64,000 nt of DNA from Haberlea rhodopensis (lineage: Eukaryota > Streptophyta > Magnoliopsida > Lamiales > Gesneriaceae). Each line of letters begins with the position of its first letter. The stretch's first letter is position 1. Under the pieces are notes generated by a model. It made no database searches, was not told the DNA's origin, and was given only the letters and a program-made list of their open reading frames with translations. Location: the NCBI GenBank assembly GCA_907163345.1, contig CAJQUN010000173.1, positions 310,001 to 374,000 on the forward strand, in the 5' to 3' direction. This document shows, one piece after another, positions 44,885 through 56,061 of the stretch. The position numbers and the translations under genes were made by a program.

Positions 44885-45089
44885 CGATCGATCGGCACCT
44901 TCTCGCGATCGATCGCGAGCAACAGAGCTGAGGCAGTGAGCTTCAGCGATCGATCGCGAGTTTGGCGTGATCGATCGGCGAGGCCGCGATCGATCGGCGC
45001 AAGCTCCGCGATCGATCGCGAATTGTTTATTTTTGTTGCCCGAGACAGTGAGGTCTCGCGATCGATCGGGGCCTTATGGCGATCGATCG
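44885..45089. repeat. Palindrome island, E LTR (8 sites, 2-4-2)
   Basis: Starts are 44885, 44906, 44947, 44968, 44987, 45009, 45059 and 45080: spacing 21 | 41 | 21, 19, 22 | 50 | 21, the same order as F. Seven are exact; 44968 begins TGATCGATCG. The last pair is flanked by CTCG and CGAG, extending the potential stem to 14 bp. Confidence 0.95.
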
Positions 45090-45183
45090 CGAGACACCAA
45101 AAATGGTGTTTTTGGTTATTTTTGTGGGATTTTTGGTATTGGACTATTATTGGATTCTAATATTGGTATTTGTGAATATGTAG

Positions 45184-45263
45184 AACCAACCCAGGTGGCA
45201 ACACAGCCAAGGAATTGAAGTCCTACCATATTCCACTTTTGGAAAGGTACGTAGTGGACGTAC
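45184..45263 (+). promoter_or_regulatory. Exon-like block and GTACGT dyad, E LTR
   Basis: The block AACCAACCCAGGTGG...CTTTTGGAAAG (45184-45246) has the stem GGAAT (45211-45215) / ATTCC (45230-45234), a paired replacement of GGAGA / TCTCC seen in F. The dyad GTACGT-AGTGG-ACGTAC follows at 45247-45263. Confidence 0.6.
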
Positions 45264-45429
45264 GGGCACCCCAACGGTACATGTATCTTATATACTTATT
45301 GTTTATGCATTGTGGATGCAAGTATATATGTGGTATTGCATAGTGGATGCAAATACATGTTATGCATGATGTTTATAGATGCATATGATTATTGGTGCAT
45401 ATCCCATGAGTCGTGGTCATCCCTTGATG

Positions 45430-45639
45430 ATTTTAATGCTTGCCGCTATTTGGTTTGGTTCCGCTAAATGTGAAGCGAGGGGTGGGAGCACCGCATGTCA
45501 CATTTGAGCGTGGTTATCATATAGGGCGAGGAAAGGGTATTTGCCGCTCAATGAGAGGCGAGGGGTGGGAGTCCCGCAGTCCATTGAAGCGAGGTTATCC
45601 TATGCCGTCTATATGTAAATAAGCGAGGGGCATTAAAAT
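45430..45639 (+). repeat. Closed GCGA...CCGC array, E LTR
   Basis: ATTTTAATGC (45430-45439) pairs perfectly with GCATTAAAAT (45630-45639). It encloses repeated GCGAGGGG...CCGC motifs. Confidence 0.7.
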
Positions 45640-46198
45640 ACATTGTGATGGACAGACTAGGGATTGGTGATCAGTATTTGGTATTGATGAGCTGGTATAT
45701 GTCATGACATGTTTAGACCATTAAAAATAATCTATTGATTATACTCATGAGTTATGGTACAGGGACAACCAAACGGGAAGCGTTTGAAATGCACGGGGAA
45801 ACAGGAAGTGTTTCATTTTGATTATGCATTTACGCTTTATCTTCATATTGTGTTGAATATGAATGATTATTATTGCTCATGTTTGGGGGTTGTCCTTGTA
45901 GGTACCTTTTTGGCATGATAGAAGGGCTTGAACGGGTTGAGGTGGTGAGCTTGACGAGCATTCTATTGAGGATGAAAGGACATGATTATTTTGGATAGTA
46001 TCTACTCTAGGAGTAGTATAAAACTATAGTTGCACACATTCTTTTGATTGGAATGTAATTAATCCATTTGGTAGTCCTTATTTTGGCATGTAATGCTTAA
46101 GCTCATAGACTCAGCATGTTCTTTTAGACTCTGATTTGTTTATTTTAGCTCTATTATGCCTGGATTCCGCACTTAAGGATTAGGGTCCTTACAAAGCC

Positions 46199-46568
46199 AA
46201 ACCTTGCTCGAGTTCCATGCCCCGAGGAACGATGTGCTAACACGATAAATAATTCACAATTATTTACGAACATGCAACCCATGCTCAAGCACACCCATAA
46301 CCCTTATACAAAAATATTGTCAACACACGACAATTAACCATTTAAAAGACCCGGGGCAGGGCATATGCAGGGAGGGAAATCGAATGAGACATCAACGAAA
46401 ATTGCTCAAGAACCACCTCTAAAATTTCGAACCCTAACATCTCAATTTCGAACCCAACCAAGCACCATAATTCATCTAAAACATGAATTAATCTATCAAT
46501 AACAAGAATCACCGCCCCCCCCTGCCAAAACCCCTAAAAATCGAACCCAAACCCTACGAAATTAGGGA
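46199..46568 (-). repeat. Reversed B-family LTR, continued
   Basis: This continues 44123 after the AAGCC duplication (CAAACCTTGCTCGAGTTCC...). It matches B's LTR back to about 900 bp from its start, with TTCGAAC-rich repeats, then stops at ~46566-46568. The first ~0.9 kb of the LTR is missing, replaced by the inside of D's LTR. Confidence 0.85.
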
Positions 46569-47550
46569 AATATACATTGATACATGACATATACATTGAC
46601 ATATCATATTGAGCTATCTACTTCTTTGATATCCATGTTGATTATGACTGAGTTGATTCACTCTGAGTGTCGGGGACGACGAGCACGGCGATGACAGGCA
46701 GTATAGGTAGTAACTGTAGTCACGCGCGTGTCACCAGACCTAGACACGAGGGATGGACGAACACAACACATAGGATGAGTCTCCTAGCGCAATGTGCGTG
46801 TGTTGTCACCCTCTGCTCGAGCTTGATATTGATTGTTGATACCTTTCTTTGGACTCCGATTTGGTATCTTGAGATTAGATCCATTGTACCTTACATGCAT
46901 TGCATTACATTGCACTGCATTACATCATATATCACATTTTATAGATGCATGTTGTATTTACTTGATAGTTTCATATTGGGCTTTGGCTCACCCCGTAGGG
47001 GGCTGTTGCTGCCTTTGTGTGTGGACAATGACAGGTATTACCGGTAACCAGGATCCCAAATAGGGAATACTCGTTGAAGTCTTACATGAGGTTGTTTCTT
47101 TTGTCTCTTTCCCAGTCGTAGGATAGTTAAATTATACCAGGGTGTGTCCTGGGTAGTATAACAATGTAAATTTAGTTTATTTCCGTCCAGTCTTGATCAT
47201 TGGTGAATATTTGCTGTTTCTTTACTGCTGATGGTATTATGTAAATATTTTGAGTATAAAATGTGTGCTGGATATTTATTGTGCATGCTATGGTATTATG
47301 TAAATATTTTGAGTACGGATTATGTGATGGATGTCTATGATGCATGCTATGGTATTATGTACTGCACTGGGATATTATTTTATGCTTTTCATTTTTCTGG
47401 TATGTCCCTCGTGCGTCGAGGTCATGCCGAAATTTTGAGAACCACTTGTTGGCAGGAATTTTAAAAAAAAAATAAAAAAATCTTCCGTTGTTTACACATA
47501 AATAATCATTGTGTGATAATTAAACACTTGATTAGGAATGGGTCCTCACA
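46569..47550 (+). repeat. Element D 5' LTR, truncated
   Basis: It matches the last ~1.0 kb of D's complete LTR (53458-54457), ending GGGTCCTCACA. The complete copy has an extra 15-bp CATTGCACTGCATTA unit. Within it a ~60-bp direct repeat (GGTATTATGTAAATATTTTG...) recurs near 47231 and 47290. Confidence 0.9.
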
Positions 47551-47553
47551 GTA

Positions 47554-47565
47554 TGGTATCAGAGC
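47554..47565 (+). promoter_or_regulatory. Element D primer-binding site
   Basis: TGGTATCAGAGC after spacer GTA. The second copy (54461-54472) reads TGGTATTAGAGC. Confidence 0.9.
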
Positions 47566-49650
47566 ATAAACTGGGAATGCTCTACTTTTGAGTCTTGTGT
47601 ATACTTTGAATAGGCACGAATGAACATGTGCGTATGTGTTTGAATCGTATTTGACTTATTTGCTCTTACATGATTTGGAGTGAAATAGTTGATGTCAATA
47701 TGTGCATTATATTTGAGTATGCGGAGTCGTGTCGTATTGATATTGACAACGATATCTATACATTACTGTTTATGTTTGATAGAACTTAGTAGGGAAAGAG
47801 TTTACACTCGAGCACCTACAAAGACTGTTATTGTTGAACGAATACTGCATTAGATTGAATGAATGAGGAATATTCATATCAAATGAGACATTCAAACTCT
47901 TTTCTGAAATTTTAAATGAGTATGAGGTCATTGAGCAATGAAGTTGTTCTGGAACCTGTTGCGAAACATGATTGATTGAAATTATGAGATAATTGAAATG
48001 AGAGTCCTTGAATGGGATTGAGATATCTCCAGGACATAGAGCCATTTCGATTTCGGCAATGAGATGCTGGAAATATGGCTATATCGAAATGAGATTTGAG
48101 TATGATAGTTTTACAGAAAGTAAAAAGAATGAACTGATGAACATGTGGAATGAAAACATAGTTAAATACTAGTTTTGACAAGATTGAAAATAGGTGTGAT
48201 ATTGTCACCAAGATTGATTTATATAAAAAACATCATGAGATGTTGAGACAATACAAAGACATGAGATATAAATCGAGAGCTGTTGGGAAGTCTTGTCCTT
48301 CGGATAATTTCCCATGTATCTCAAAAATTTTGAAATGAAATTTAATGCTGAGATGGCTAATTTGAAGCTTGATCGAACCTACTGAACATTATTGTCAATA
48401 AGTAGTTCGATGTTAATTGATTTATATGTGAAGATGGAATTTTAGGACAGAATCTGCCTAAGTCGAATCCCTTCTGGGTTGCGATACTACATTATTTGAC
48501 TAAGATGAAGTGATAAATCAAGAATAATGAATTGTAATTTATTCGAAATCCTCATTCTAAGAAAGGTTTGAGCCTTTAAATAGTTATGTGTTAATAACAT
48601 AGATGAAACACAAATGATGTGACTTATCAACATACATAATAAGAGAATGTACAGATGTACATCTGGAGCATGATTTGAAAGATGCACAGACATAACTAAA
48701 GAAATGCTACAAATGGTTAAATATGAACTTGGAGTAGATGTACCATAGAATCCGTTTTCAAGCAAAGTCTAATTTTCTGAAAATCTAGAAGTGGTACAGA
48801 TCCATACCTGGAGATCGCACGACAGTAGTGTTGAACACAAACTTGTGCTCGGAACTTTTATGGATCTCAGGTTAACTGAAGTGATTAATTTTGGGTATAG
48901 CACAGAATAGAATTTGGCATGGACCTGAATATTAACTTGGGTTAGACTCCCTGCACTTGTGGTAACGTTTTGAGAAAAGTTTAAAACTGGTAAACTTTCG
49001 AAGATAGCTCCAATGAGATTTGTAAGCATATCGATATAGAGACTTTGACTCGGTATTGAATTTTGATAACTGAAATGATTGTCTTATGTTAAGGAGGATT
49101 TACCTGATTCATTATCTTAGGACCATTTTGTACGTCTACTAAAAGATCCGCACTCTGAATCGTATCAGGTGTCAATCTAAAGCCACGAGCTGCTTATAAT
49201 TTATATAGTCTGCTCGGCATACGAGGTTTCAAATTCTTGATATTTTCTCGAACTCGGTGAGTTGAATATTTTGACAAGTTCTAATCGAATGGTAATTACT
49301 CCTATTCGTATTCTTTTGGTCTTTCGCGATGAAAATGGACTGTGTTGAATATCTGAAACAGATATCTTAGATTCCGCATGTGATATAATTTTGATCAATC
49401 TATCCAGCCTGAATGTGGATTGCACAGGATATAAATCTTTCTATCATGTTATTTAGCAGGATTGACTTTTCCCATCGATAGTGAAGAATATGAAAATCTC
49501 ACACCTCTTATGCGACTAACTCAAGCGAGTCAGATATTTCTCTGATCATACGAGCGTAAATTTGGTTCGTTGATGAACCTCCGAATCTGCTTTTATCAAT
49601 TCCTTCTGACATCGAAGAAAAGTAGGACAGATCTGAATCGATCTTTCAGT
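47566..49650 (+). pseudogene. Element D gag/protease region, decayed beyond recognition
   Basis: The region lies where gag and protease belong, but no frame or motif survives that I can identify. The first ~1.56 kb recurs at 54473-56015. It is AT-rich with many stops in all frames. The identity is inferred from position only. Confidence 0.4.
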
Positions 49651-51480
49651 TTCCTATTAAGAAATGATTCTGTTTGCTAAGCTATCCAATTGGAAAATTT
49701 TGGATGATCGAAGTGATACACTTGAGCCACGTCATTTCTGGACGTATGCTGATTCCACTAAGGTCGAAGTAGCGTTAAACGGGCTAAGACCTACAAATGT
49801 TCATGAGGTCAGTGTTTTGTGGTTTAGCGGGATTTCAAATGTCGCTTTATCGAAAGTTTAGTTTTTGAAAATTGGCTAAACCTATTACTCAACTGACAGA
49901 GGAAAGTTGAAAATGTATTCGGTAAGATGAGTATGAAATTTGTTTCTTGAGACCCTGTATATAGTTTTAAACTGTTAACAAATGTTATGTTTTAAAAATT
50001 TGACGTCATTATTTATACGGGGGAAAATTTGTTTTATTCGGACCATAAGAACTTAAAATATCTATTCTGATCTGAATACGAGGCAATGCAGGTTGATGAA
50101 TTATGATGTGAAACTCTTGAAGGATTACGATGTGAAGCTCAATATCATTCTAGACGAATGAATGTCACTATGGCTGTCCTCAATCGTAAAGTCCGCTAGT
50201 TTATTCTTGTTTTTGTTCATATCACCAAGTGCATGCTGATATCTGTACTTTTGACTGAGATACTCACTCAAACCAGAAATTCTTTCGTTATCCCAGCATT
50301 TCAAGTTGAGTCGGAATTTATTCTAAACATCAGAAAATCCTAACGAAATTGATGTTCAAACTCGGAAATATTTAGAATTTGCATCTACAGGAGATCCTTT
50401 TAGCTTTCAGATATTTTTCTGACAGTTTTTACTACTGAATAGTTAATAATTTGTTCTTGATAATATTGATTTGACCTCTGTACTTATCAATGAAGTACAT
50501 ATTTTGTGAAGACAATATATATACCCCTGAAGACGAAAGATGCATACGACTCTGAGACCTCAATTCTGATAGAGATATATGCGATAAGATGTTACTGATG
50601 CATTGTCAAATATTGAGGTTGTCAACAGGTTATAATGAATGAATACAACTCGGAGGGTTGCTTCATGGTTTTGAAAGTCCCAATGGATTGAGAATATATG
50701 GTGATGGAGTGACACGTATTCCTCGATCACCTAGAGAGTTTGATGCTGTTTTTGAACATTATTGATCTTCTTTCTAAGTCTGCACTTTGTCTTTCTTACA
50801 AGCGGACTTATCCTTATACGAATATGACTCTATTGATTTTAACTTTGGAGGGCATGAAGCTTTGTCATTAATCGAATTTCCTATATTGATACTTACAAAA
50901 CGAGCAAAGGATTGACATCTTTTGAAATCTTTTAGGAGAGACGTTGAAGATCGCCTCTAGCCTGGAAAGAAATCGGTGAAACATCAGTGACTAGACTTGA
51001 TAAATACGAGGAACGAATGATAAGATTCAATTGTTCAGATAGAGGTTGATGGCTGCCCAGGATTGGCAAGCAAGTTATACTTTTAAATGAAGACGACCCA
51101 TAGAATTTCAGATGGGAGATCGTATGTTTTTGGAAGTTCTCCTTTCGAGACACTAATCGTTTTGGCATGCGAAGAAAATTATCACCTTATTGGGTTGACT
51201 GTACAAGATCCGAGATTGAGTTGGAATCTTGCCTATAGATTGGCATTGTCACCAGCCTTATCGGTCACTCACGATGCATTTTGCTTCACGTTGCTTTGTT
51301 GCGAATATATTAATTGAAGCTATCACGTCTATCAGCTTGATGAGATTGGACTCGTTCATTTGTGTTAAACATCTTGTTCGCATTTTGGATCGTAAGGATA
51401 CATATCTATGCCATTGTGTTCAATATATCCTGTCGTATATTATGATCCATATACTGTTGTCAACGTTGATCTGGATCTAT
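49651..51480 (+). pseudogene. Element D pol remnants (RT end, RNase H, integrase, tail)
   Basis: In scattered frames I read an RT C-terminal tract (DSTKVEVALNGLRPTNVHEV near 49753, then LAKPITQLT near 49875). RNase H follows (TDHKNLKYLF near 50040), an integrase core start with FDAVF near 50740, and a tail resembling LAYRLALSPALSVTHDAF near 51225-51275. Order and spacing fit a gypsy pol. Stops and indels are too many for expression. The tail ATTTCGAGGACGAAATC before the polypurine tract fits a chromovirus-like end. Confidence 0.75.
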
Positions 51481-51508
51481 GTTTGTGATTTCGAGGACGA
51501 AATCTGTT

Positions 51509-51522
51509 TAAGTGGGGGAGAA
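51509..51522 (+). promoter_or_regulatory. Element D polypurine tract
   Basis: AAGTGGGGGAGAAG directly before TGTAAGGCCCC. Confidence 0.85.
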
Positions 51523-54457
51523 GTGTAAGGCCCCGAGATTTGATTAATGTTAATTAATTATAATTTGGGAAATTATTTATAATTAATTTTGGAATTTATT
51601 TTAATTAATTTTAGAATTAATTATTTAGAAGCTAAATTGACCAGATGAAGGTCAACTGACAATTTAACTGGAACATGATATATTTTTGACTTTGTAAAAT
51701 AACTCCGATAATATTTTTAAAATATTTTATTAAAATGAAGAATTAAATTTTGTGAGTATATTAGTGGATATAAATCCCAGTTGTAGACTTGAAATTGATA
51801 CATCAGTACACCGACGACACTCCGATGTACATTACTGGACTGGAGATGCATATATATTAAAATGCTTCAGCTTAATTTCACATACTAAACATGTGTAAAG
51901 TCATGCACCAAAAAGCCGATCCTCGCTTCTCTGCTTCTCTCCCGCTCGCGCATTACCCTTTGCCGGAAAAGGCTCGCGCCTGCCGCTGTCCGACCTCCGT
52001 CCGGTGAGCTCGACCTGCCACCATGCTCACCACTCACTGTCGTACGTTTCTATACCATCAATTTGAAGTTTTGTCGCATATTGGTCGGCATTGGCCAGAA
52101 AGCGAAAAGTTCAAAAACTAGGTTTCATCCAAACTTTTGTGCGATTTTCCTTAGATTTTGCTTAGGTAATTCCCCCTTAATCCTTAAATGTTCTTCTCTG
52201 TATTTTTCGTTGATCTGGGTTCAAATTTTCGGTTGCATGCTAAGGATTATCGATCGAATTTCTGAGTTTGAAACTGATATTGCCTAAATTATGTTCCTAA
52301 TTGACATTTAACCCATTTTAGTCATGTTTAAGCCAATGAATCTTGTATGAGATGCTTGCATGTAATTTCCTTGCATGTAATTTCCTTGTCAATTTTGGAA
52401 TGGGTCGATTCCTTTTTCTTGCTGCATGGTTTGGGGAAAATGCTGACCGGCTTATGAATTGTGAGGGTGAAGATTCTAAGTTATTAGTTGGGCAAGAATT
52501 AACTAGCTTAGACCATGTTCTAGCTTCATGAATCAAGTATGAAAGAATTGTAGAAACTTTGAATTCCATGTGCTGTTTGGATCGATTGGTACTAATTGGT
52601 ATTGATTAGGCATGTTAGTATGTCCAATCAGTTTTCTTGGTTTTAGGGTGAAAGTTCTAAATTCCTTGCCTTGGTAGATTTGGATTCACTTAAATCATGT
52701 TTTAACTTGATAAATCATGCTTGTGGAGATACCATGTAAATTCAATGCCATTGTTTGATTGGTTTGGGTCCTCTCTTGTGTTGAGTTCAGGAAATAGACG
52801 CATGTTGGGTGTTAGTCGATGCATGTTTAGGGATGATGGTCTATTTTCATGCTTGAGAAGGTGAAGGCTTTCATTATGTTCTTAATCGACTTTTAACTCC
52901 ATTAAACCATGTTTAACATGATTAATTAGAAAGGAGAGAAATGCATATGAATTGTAAATCAATGAATGAAATAAATGTGTTATTAGGATTTTAACGATGA
53001 TAGACATCTTAATAACTCTAGAATTGAAGAAATGGTAAGAATGAGCATACGAGAATCAAAATACTTATATCCTACATATTTTAAATCTGATTAGTCGCCT
53101 CATATGTATGTTGAGGAAACTTAAGTGATAAAGAAGTAATGAATGGTGTTGTATGAAATTGATAGACTAACGTATGACAGTGGAGCTCCACGAGCTACAA
53201 GGATGATATTCATCCGTTAAAAAAGAAAGTTTAGGTATGTTGCGGTCGGTAACATACGACATGTATCTGTATTATTTGATATTTGATTTGCTGAACTTAC
53301 GTGAATTATGTAAAACTACTTGGCTATGTGAATTACTTGGCTATGTGGAATTACTTGGCTATGCGAGTTAAATTGACTGATGGAGCATTTATAGCATTCA
53401 TAATTGGCATATCAATGTATGAAAATAAATATTTTGTTAACACACATCATTTTTGATAATATACATTGATACATGACATATACATTGACATATCATATTG
53501 AGCTATCTACTTCTTCGATATCCATGTTGATTATGACTGAGTTGATTCACTCTGAGTGTCGGGGACGACGAGCACGGCGATGACAGGCAGTATAGGTAGT
53601 AACTGTAGTCACGCGCGTGTCACCAGACCTAGACACGATGGATGGACGAACACAACACATATGATGAGTCTCCTAGCGCAATGTGCGTGTGTTGTCAACC
53701 TCTGCTCGAGCTTGATATTGATTGTTGATACCTTTCTTTGGACTCCGATTTGGTATCTTGAGATTAGTTCCATTGTACCTTACATGCATTGCATTACATT
53801 GCACTGCATTACATTGCACTGCATTACATCATATATCACATTTTATAGATGCATGTTGTATTTACTTTATTGTTTCATATTGGGCTTTGGCTCACCCCGT
53901 AGGGGGCTGTTGTTGTCTTTGTGTGTGGACAATGGCAGGTATTACAGGTAACCAGGATCCCAAATAGGGAATACTCGTTGAAGTCTTACATGAGGTTGTT
54001 TCTTTTGTCTCTTTCCCAGTCGTAGGATAGTTAAATTATACCAGGGTGTGTCCTGGGTAGTATAACTATGTAAATTTAGTTTATTTCCGTCCAGTATTGA
54101 TCATTGGTGAATATTTACTGTTTCTTTACGGCTGATGGTATTATGTAAATATTTTGAGTATAAAATGTGTGCTGGATATTTATTGTGCATGCTATGGTAT
54201 TATGTAAATATTTTGAGCACGGATTATGTGATGGATGTCTATGATGCATGCTATGGTATTATGTACTGCACTGGGATATTATTTTATGCTTTTCATTTTT
54301 CTGGTATGTCCCTCGTGCTTCGAGGTCATGCCGAAATTTTGAGAACCACTTGTTGGCAGGACTTTTAAAAAAAAAAATAAAATAAAATCTTCCGTCGTTT
54401 ACACATAAATAATCATTGTGTGATAATTAAACACTTGATTAGGAATGGGTCCTCACA
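51523..54457 (+). repeat. Element D complete LTR, shared by two internal regions
   Basis: About 2935 bp, TGTAAGGCCCCGAG...GGGTCCTCACA. It follows D's polypurine tract and also precedes a PBS and a second internal copy. A GC-rich leader-like stretch lies at ~51905-52040. A GTATGTT dyad is at 53235-53257. It has no CGATCGATCG island. Confidence 0.92.
53235..53257 (+). promoter_or_regulatory. GTATGTT-N9-AACATAC dyad, D LTR
   Basis: It follows TTTAG, giving a good 5' splice-site-like TTAG|GTATGTT. Both arms differ from GTACGT/ACGTAC of the other families, but remain perfectly complementary. Confidence 0.6.
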
Positions 54458-56015
54458 GTATGGTATTAGAGCATAAACTGGGAATGCTCTACTTTTGAGT
54501 CTTGTGTATACTTTGAATAGGCACGAATGAACATGTGCGTATGTGTTTGAATCGTATTTGACTTATTTGCTCTTACATGATTTGGAGTGAAATAGTTGAT
54601 GTCAATATGTGCATTATATTTGAGTATGCGGAGTCGTGTCGTATTGATATTGACAACGATATCGATACATTACTGTTTATGTTTGATAGAACTTAGTAGG
54701 GAAAGAGTTTACACTCGAGCACCTACAAAGCCTGTTATTGTTGAACGAATACTGCATTAGATTGAATGAATGAGGAATATGCATATCAAATGAGACATTC
54801 AAACTCTTTTCTGAAATTTTAAATGAGTATGAGGTCATTGAGCAATGAAGTTGTTCTGGAACCTGTTGCGAAACATGATTGATTGAAATTATGAGATAAT
54901 TGAAATGAGAGTCCTTGAATGGGATTGAGATATCTCCAGGACATAGAGCCATTTCCATTTCGGCAATGAGATGCTGGAAATATGGCTATATCGAAATGAG
55001 ATTTGAGTATGATAGTTTTACAGAAAGTAAAAAGAATGAACTGATGAACATGTGGAATGAAAACATAGTTAAATACTAGTTTTGACAAGATTGAAAATAG
55101 GTGTGATATTGTCACCAAGATTGATTTATATAAAAAACATCATGAGATGTTGAGACAATACAAAGACATGAGATATAAATCGAGAGCTGTTGGGAAGTCT
55201 TGTCCTTCGGATAATTTCCCATGTATCTCAAAAATTTTGAAATGAAATTTAAGGCTGAGATGGCTAATTTGAAGCTTGATCGAACCTACTGAACATTATT
55301 GTCAATAAGTAGTTCGATGTTAATTATTTATATGAGAAGATGGAATTTTAGGACAGAATCTGCCTAAGTCGAATCCCTTCTGGGTTGCGATACTACATTA
55401 TTTGACTAAGATGAAGTGATAAATCAAGAATAATGAATTGTAATTTATTCGAAATCCTAATTCTAAGAAAGGTTTGAGCCTTTAAATAGTTATGTGTTAA
55501 TAACATAGATGAAACACAAATGCTGTGACTTATCAACATACATAATAAGAGAATGTACAGATGTACATCTGGAGCATGATTTGAACGATGCACAGACATA
55601 ACTAAAGAAATGCTACAAATGGTTAAATATGAACTTGGAGTAGATGTACCATAGAATCCGTTTTCAAGCAAAGTCTAATTTTCTGAAAATCTAGAAGTGG
55701 TACAGATCCATACCTGGAGATCGCACGACAGTAGTGTTGAACACAAACTTGTGCTCGGAACTTTTATGGATCTCAGGTTAACTGAAGTGATTAATTTTGG
55801 GTATACCAAGAATAGAATTTGGCATAGACCTGAATATTAACTTGGGTTAGACTCCCTGCACTTGTGGTAACATTTTGAGAAAAGTTTAAAACTGGTAAAC
55901 TTTGGAAGATACCTCCAATGAGAGTTGTAAGCATATCGATATAGAGACTTTGACTCGGTGTTGAACTTTGACAACTGAAATGATTGTCTTATGTTAAGGA
56001 GGATTTACCTGATTC
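54458..56015 (+). pseudogene. Element D second internal copy, truncated
   Basis: It repeats 47551-49108 at a fixed offset of about 6907 bp with scattered substitutions, starting with a mutated PBS (TGGTATTAGAGC). It ends after GATTCATTAT, where new sequence begins. It has no coding capacity. Confidence 0.9.
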
Positions 56016-56061
56016 ATTATTGACCGCTTTATTTTTAAACAAAAGATTTTTCAAAGAATAG
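56016..56061. other. Short junction segment between D copy and LTR I
   Basis: 46 bp that match neither D nor the LTR that follows. It may be pre-insertion flank or filler. Confidence 0.3.

Larger units (their letters stand above)
44124..46193 (+). repeat. E: solo LTR with perfect target duplication
   Basis: A 2070-bp LTR, TGTGATATCCCCG...TTAGGGTCCTTACA, is flanked by AAGCC at 44119-44123 and 46194-46198. It splits the reversed B-family LTR, which rejoins cleanly. No PBS or internal region follows, so this is a solo LTR left by LTR-LTR recombination. It carries TATA-like TTTATACA (44413), the island, the exon-like block, the dyad and a closed hairpin array. Confidence 0.94.

Noticed and set aside
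46871..47047. Short ORFs at D's LTR ends (also 53556-53967)
   Set aside because: Both occur in the LTR copies, contain slippage repeats (CATTGCATTA) and differ by a 15-bp unit; no protein similarity recognised.
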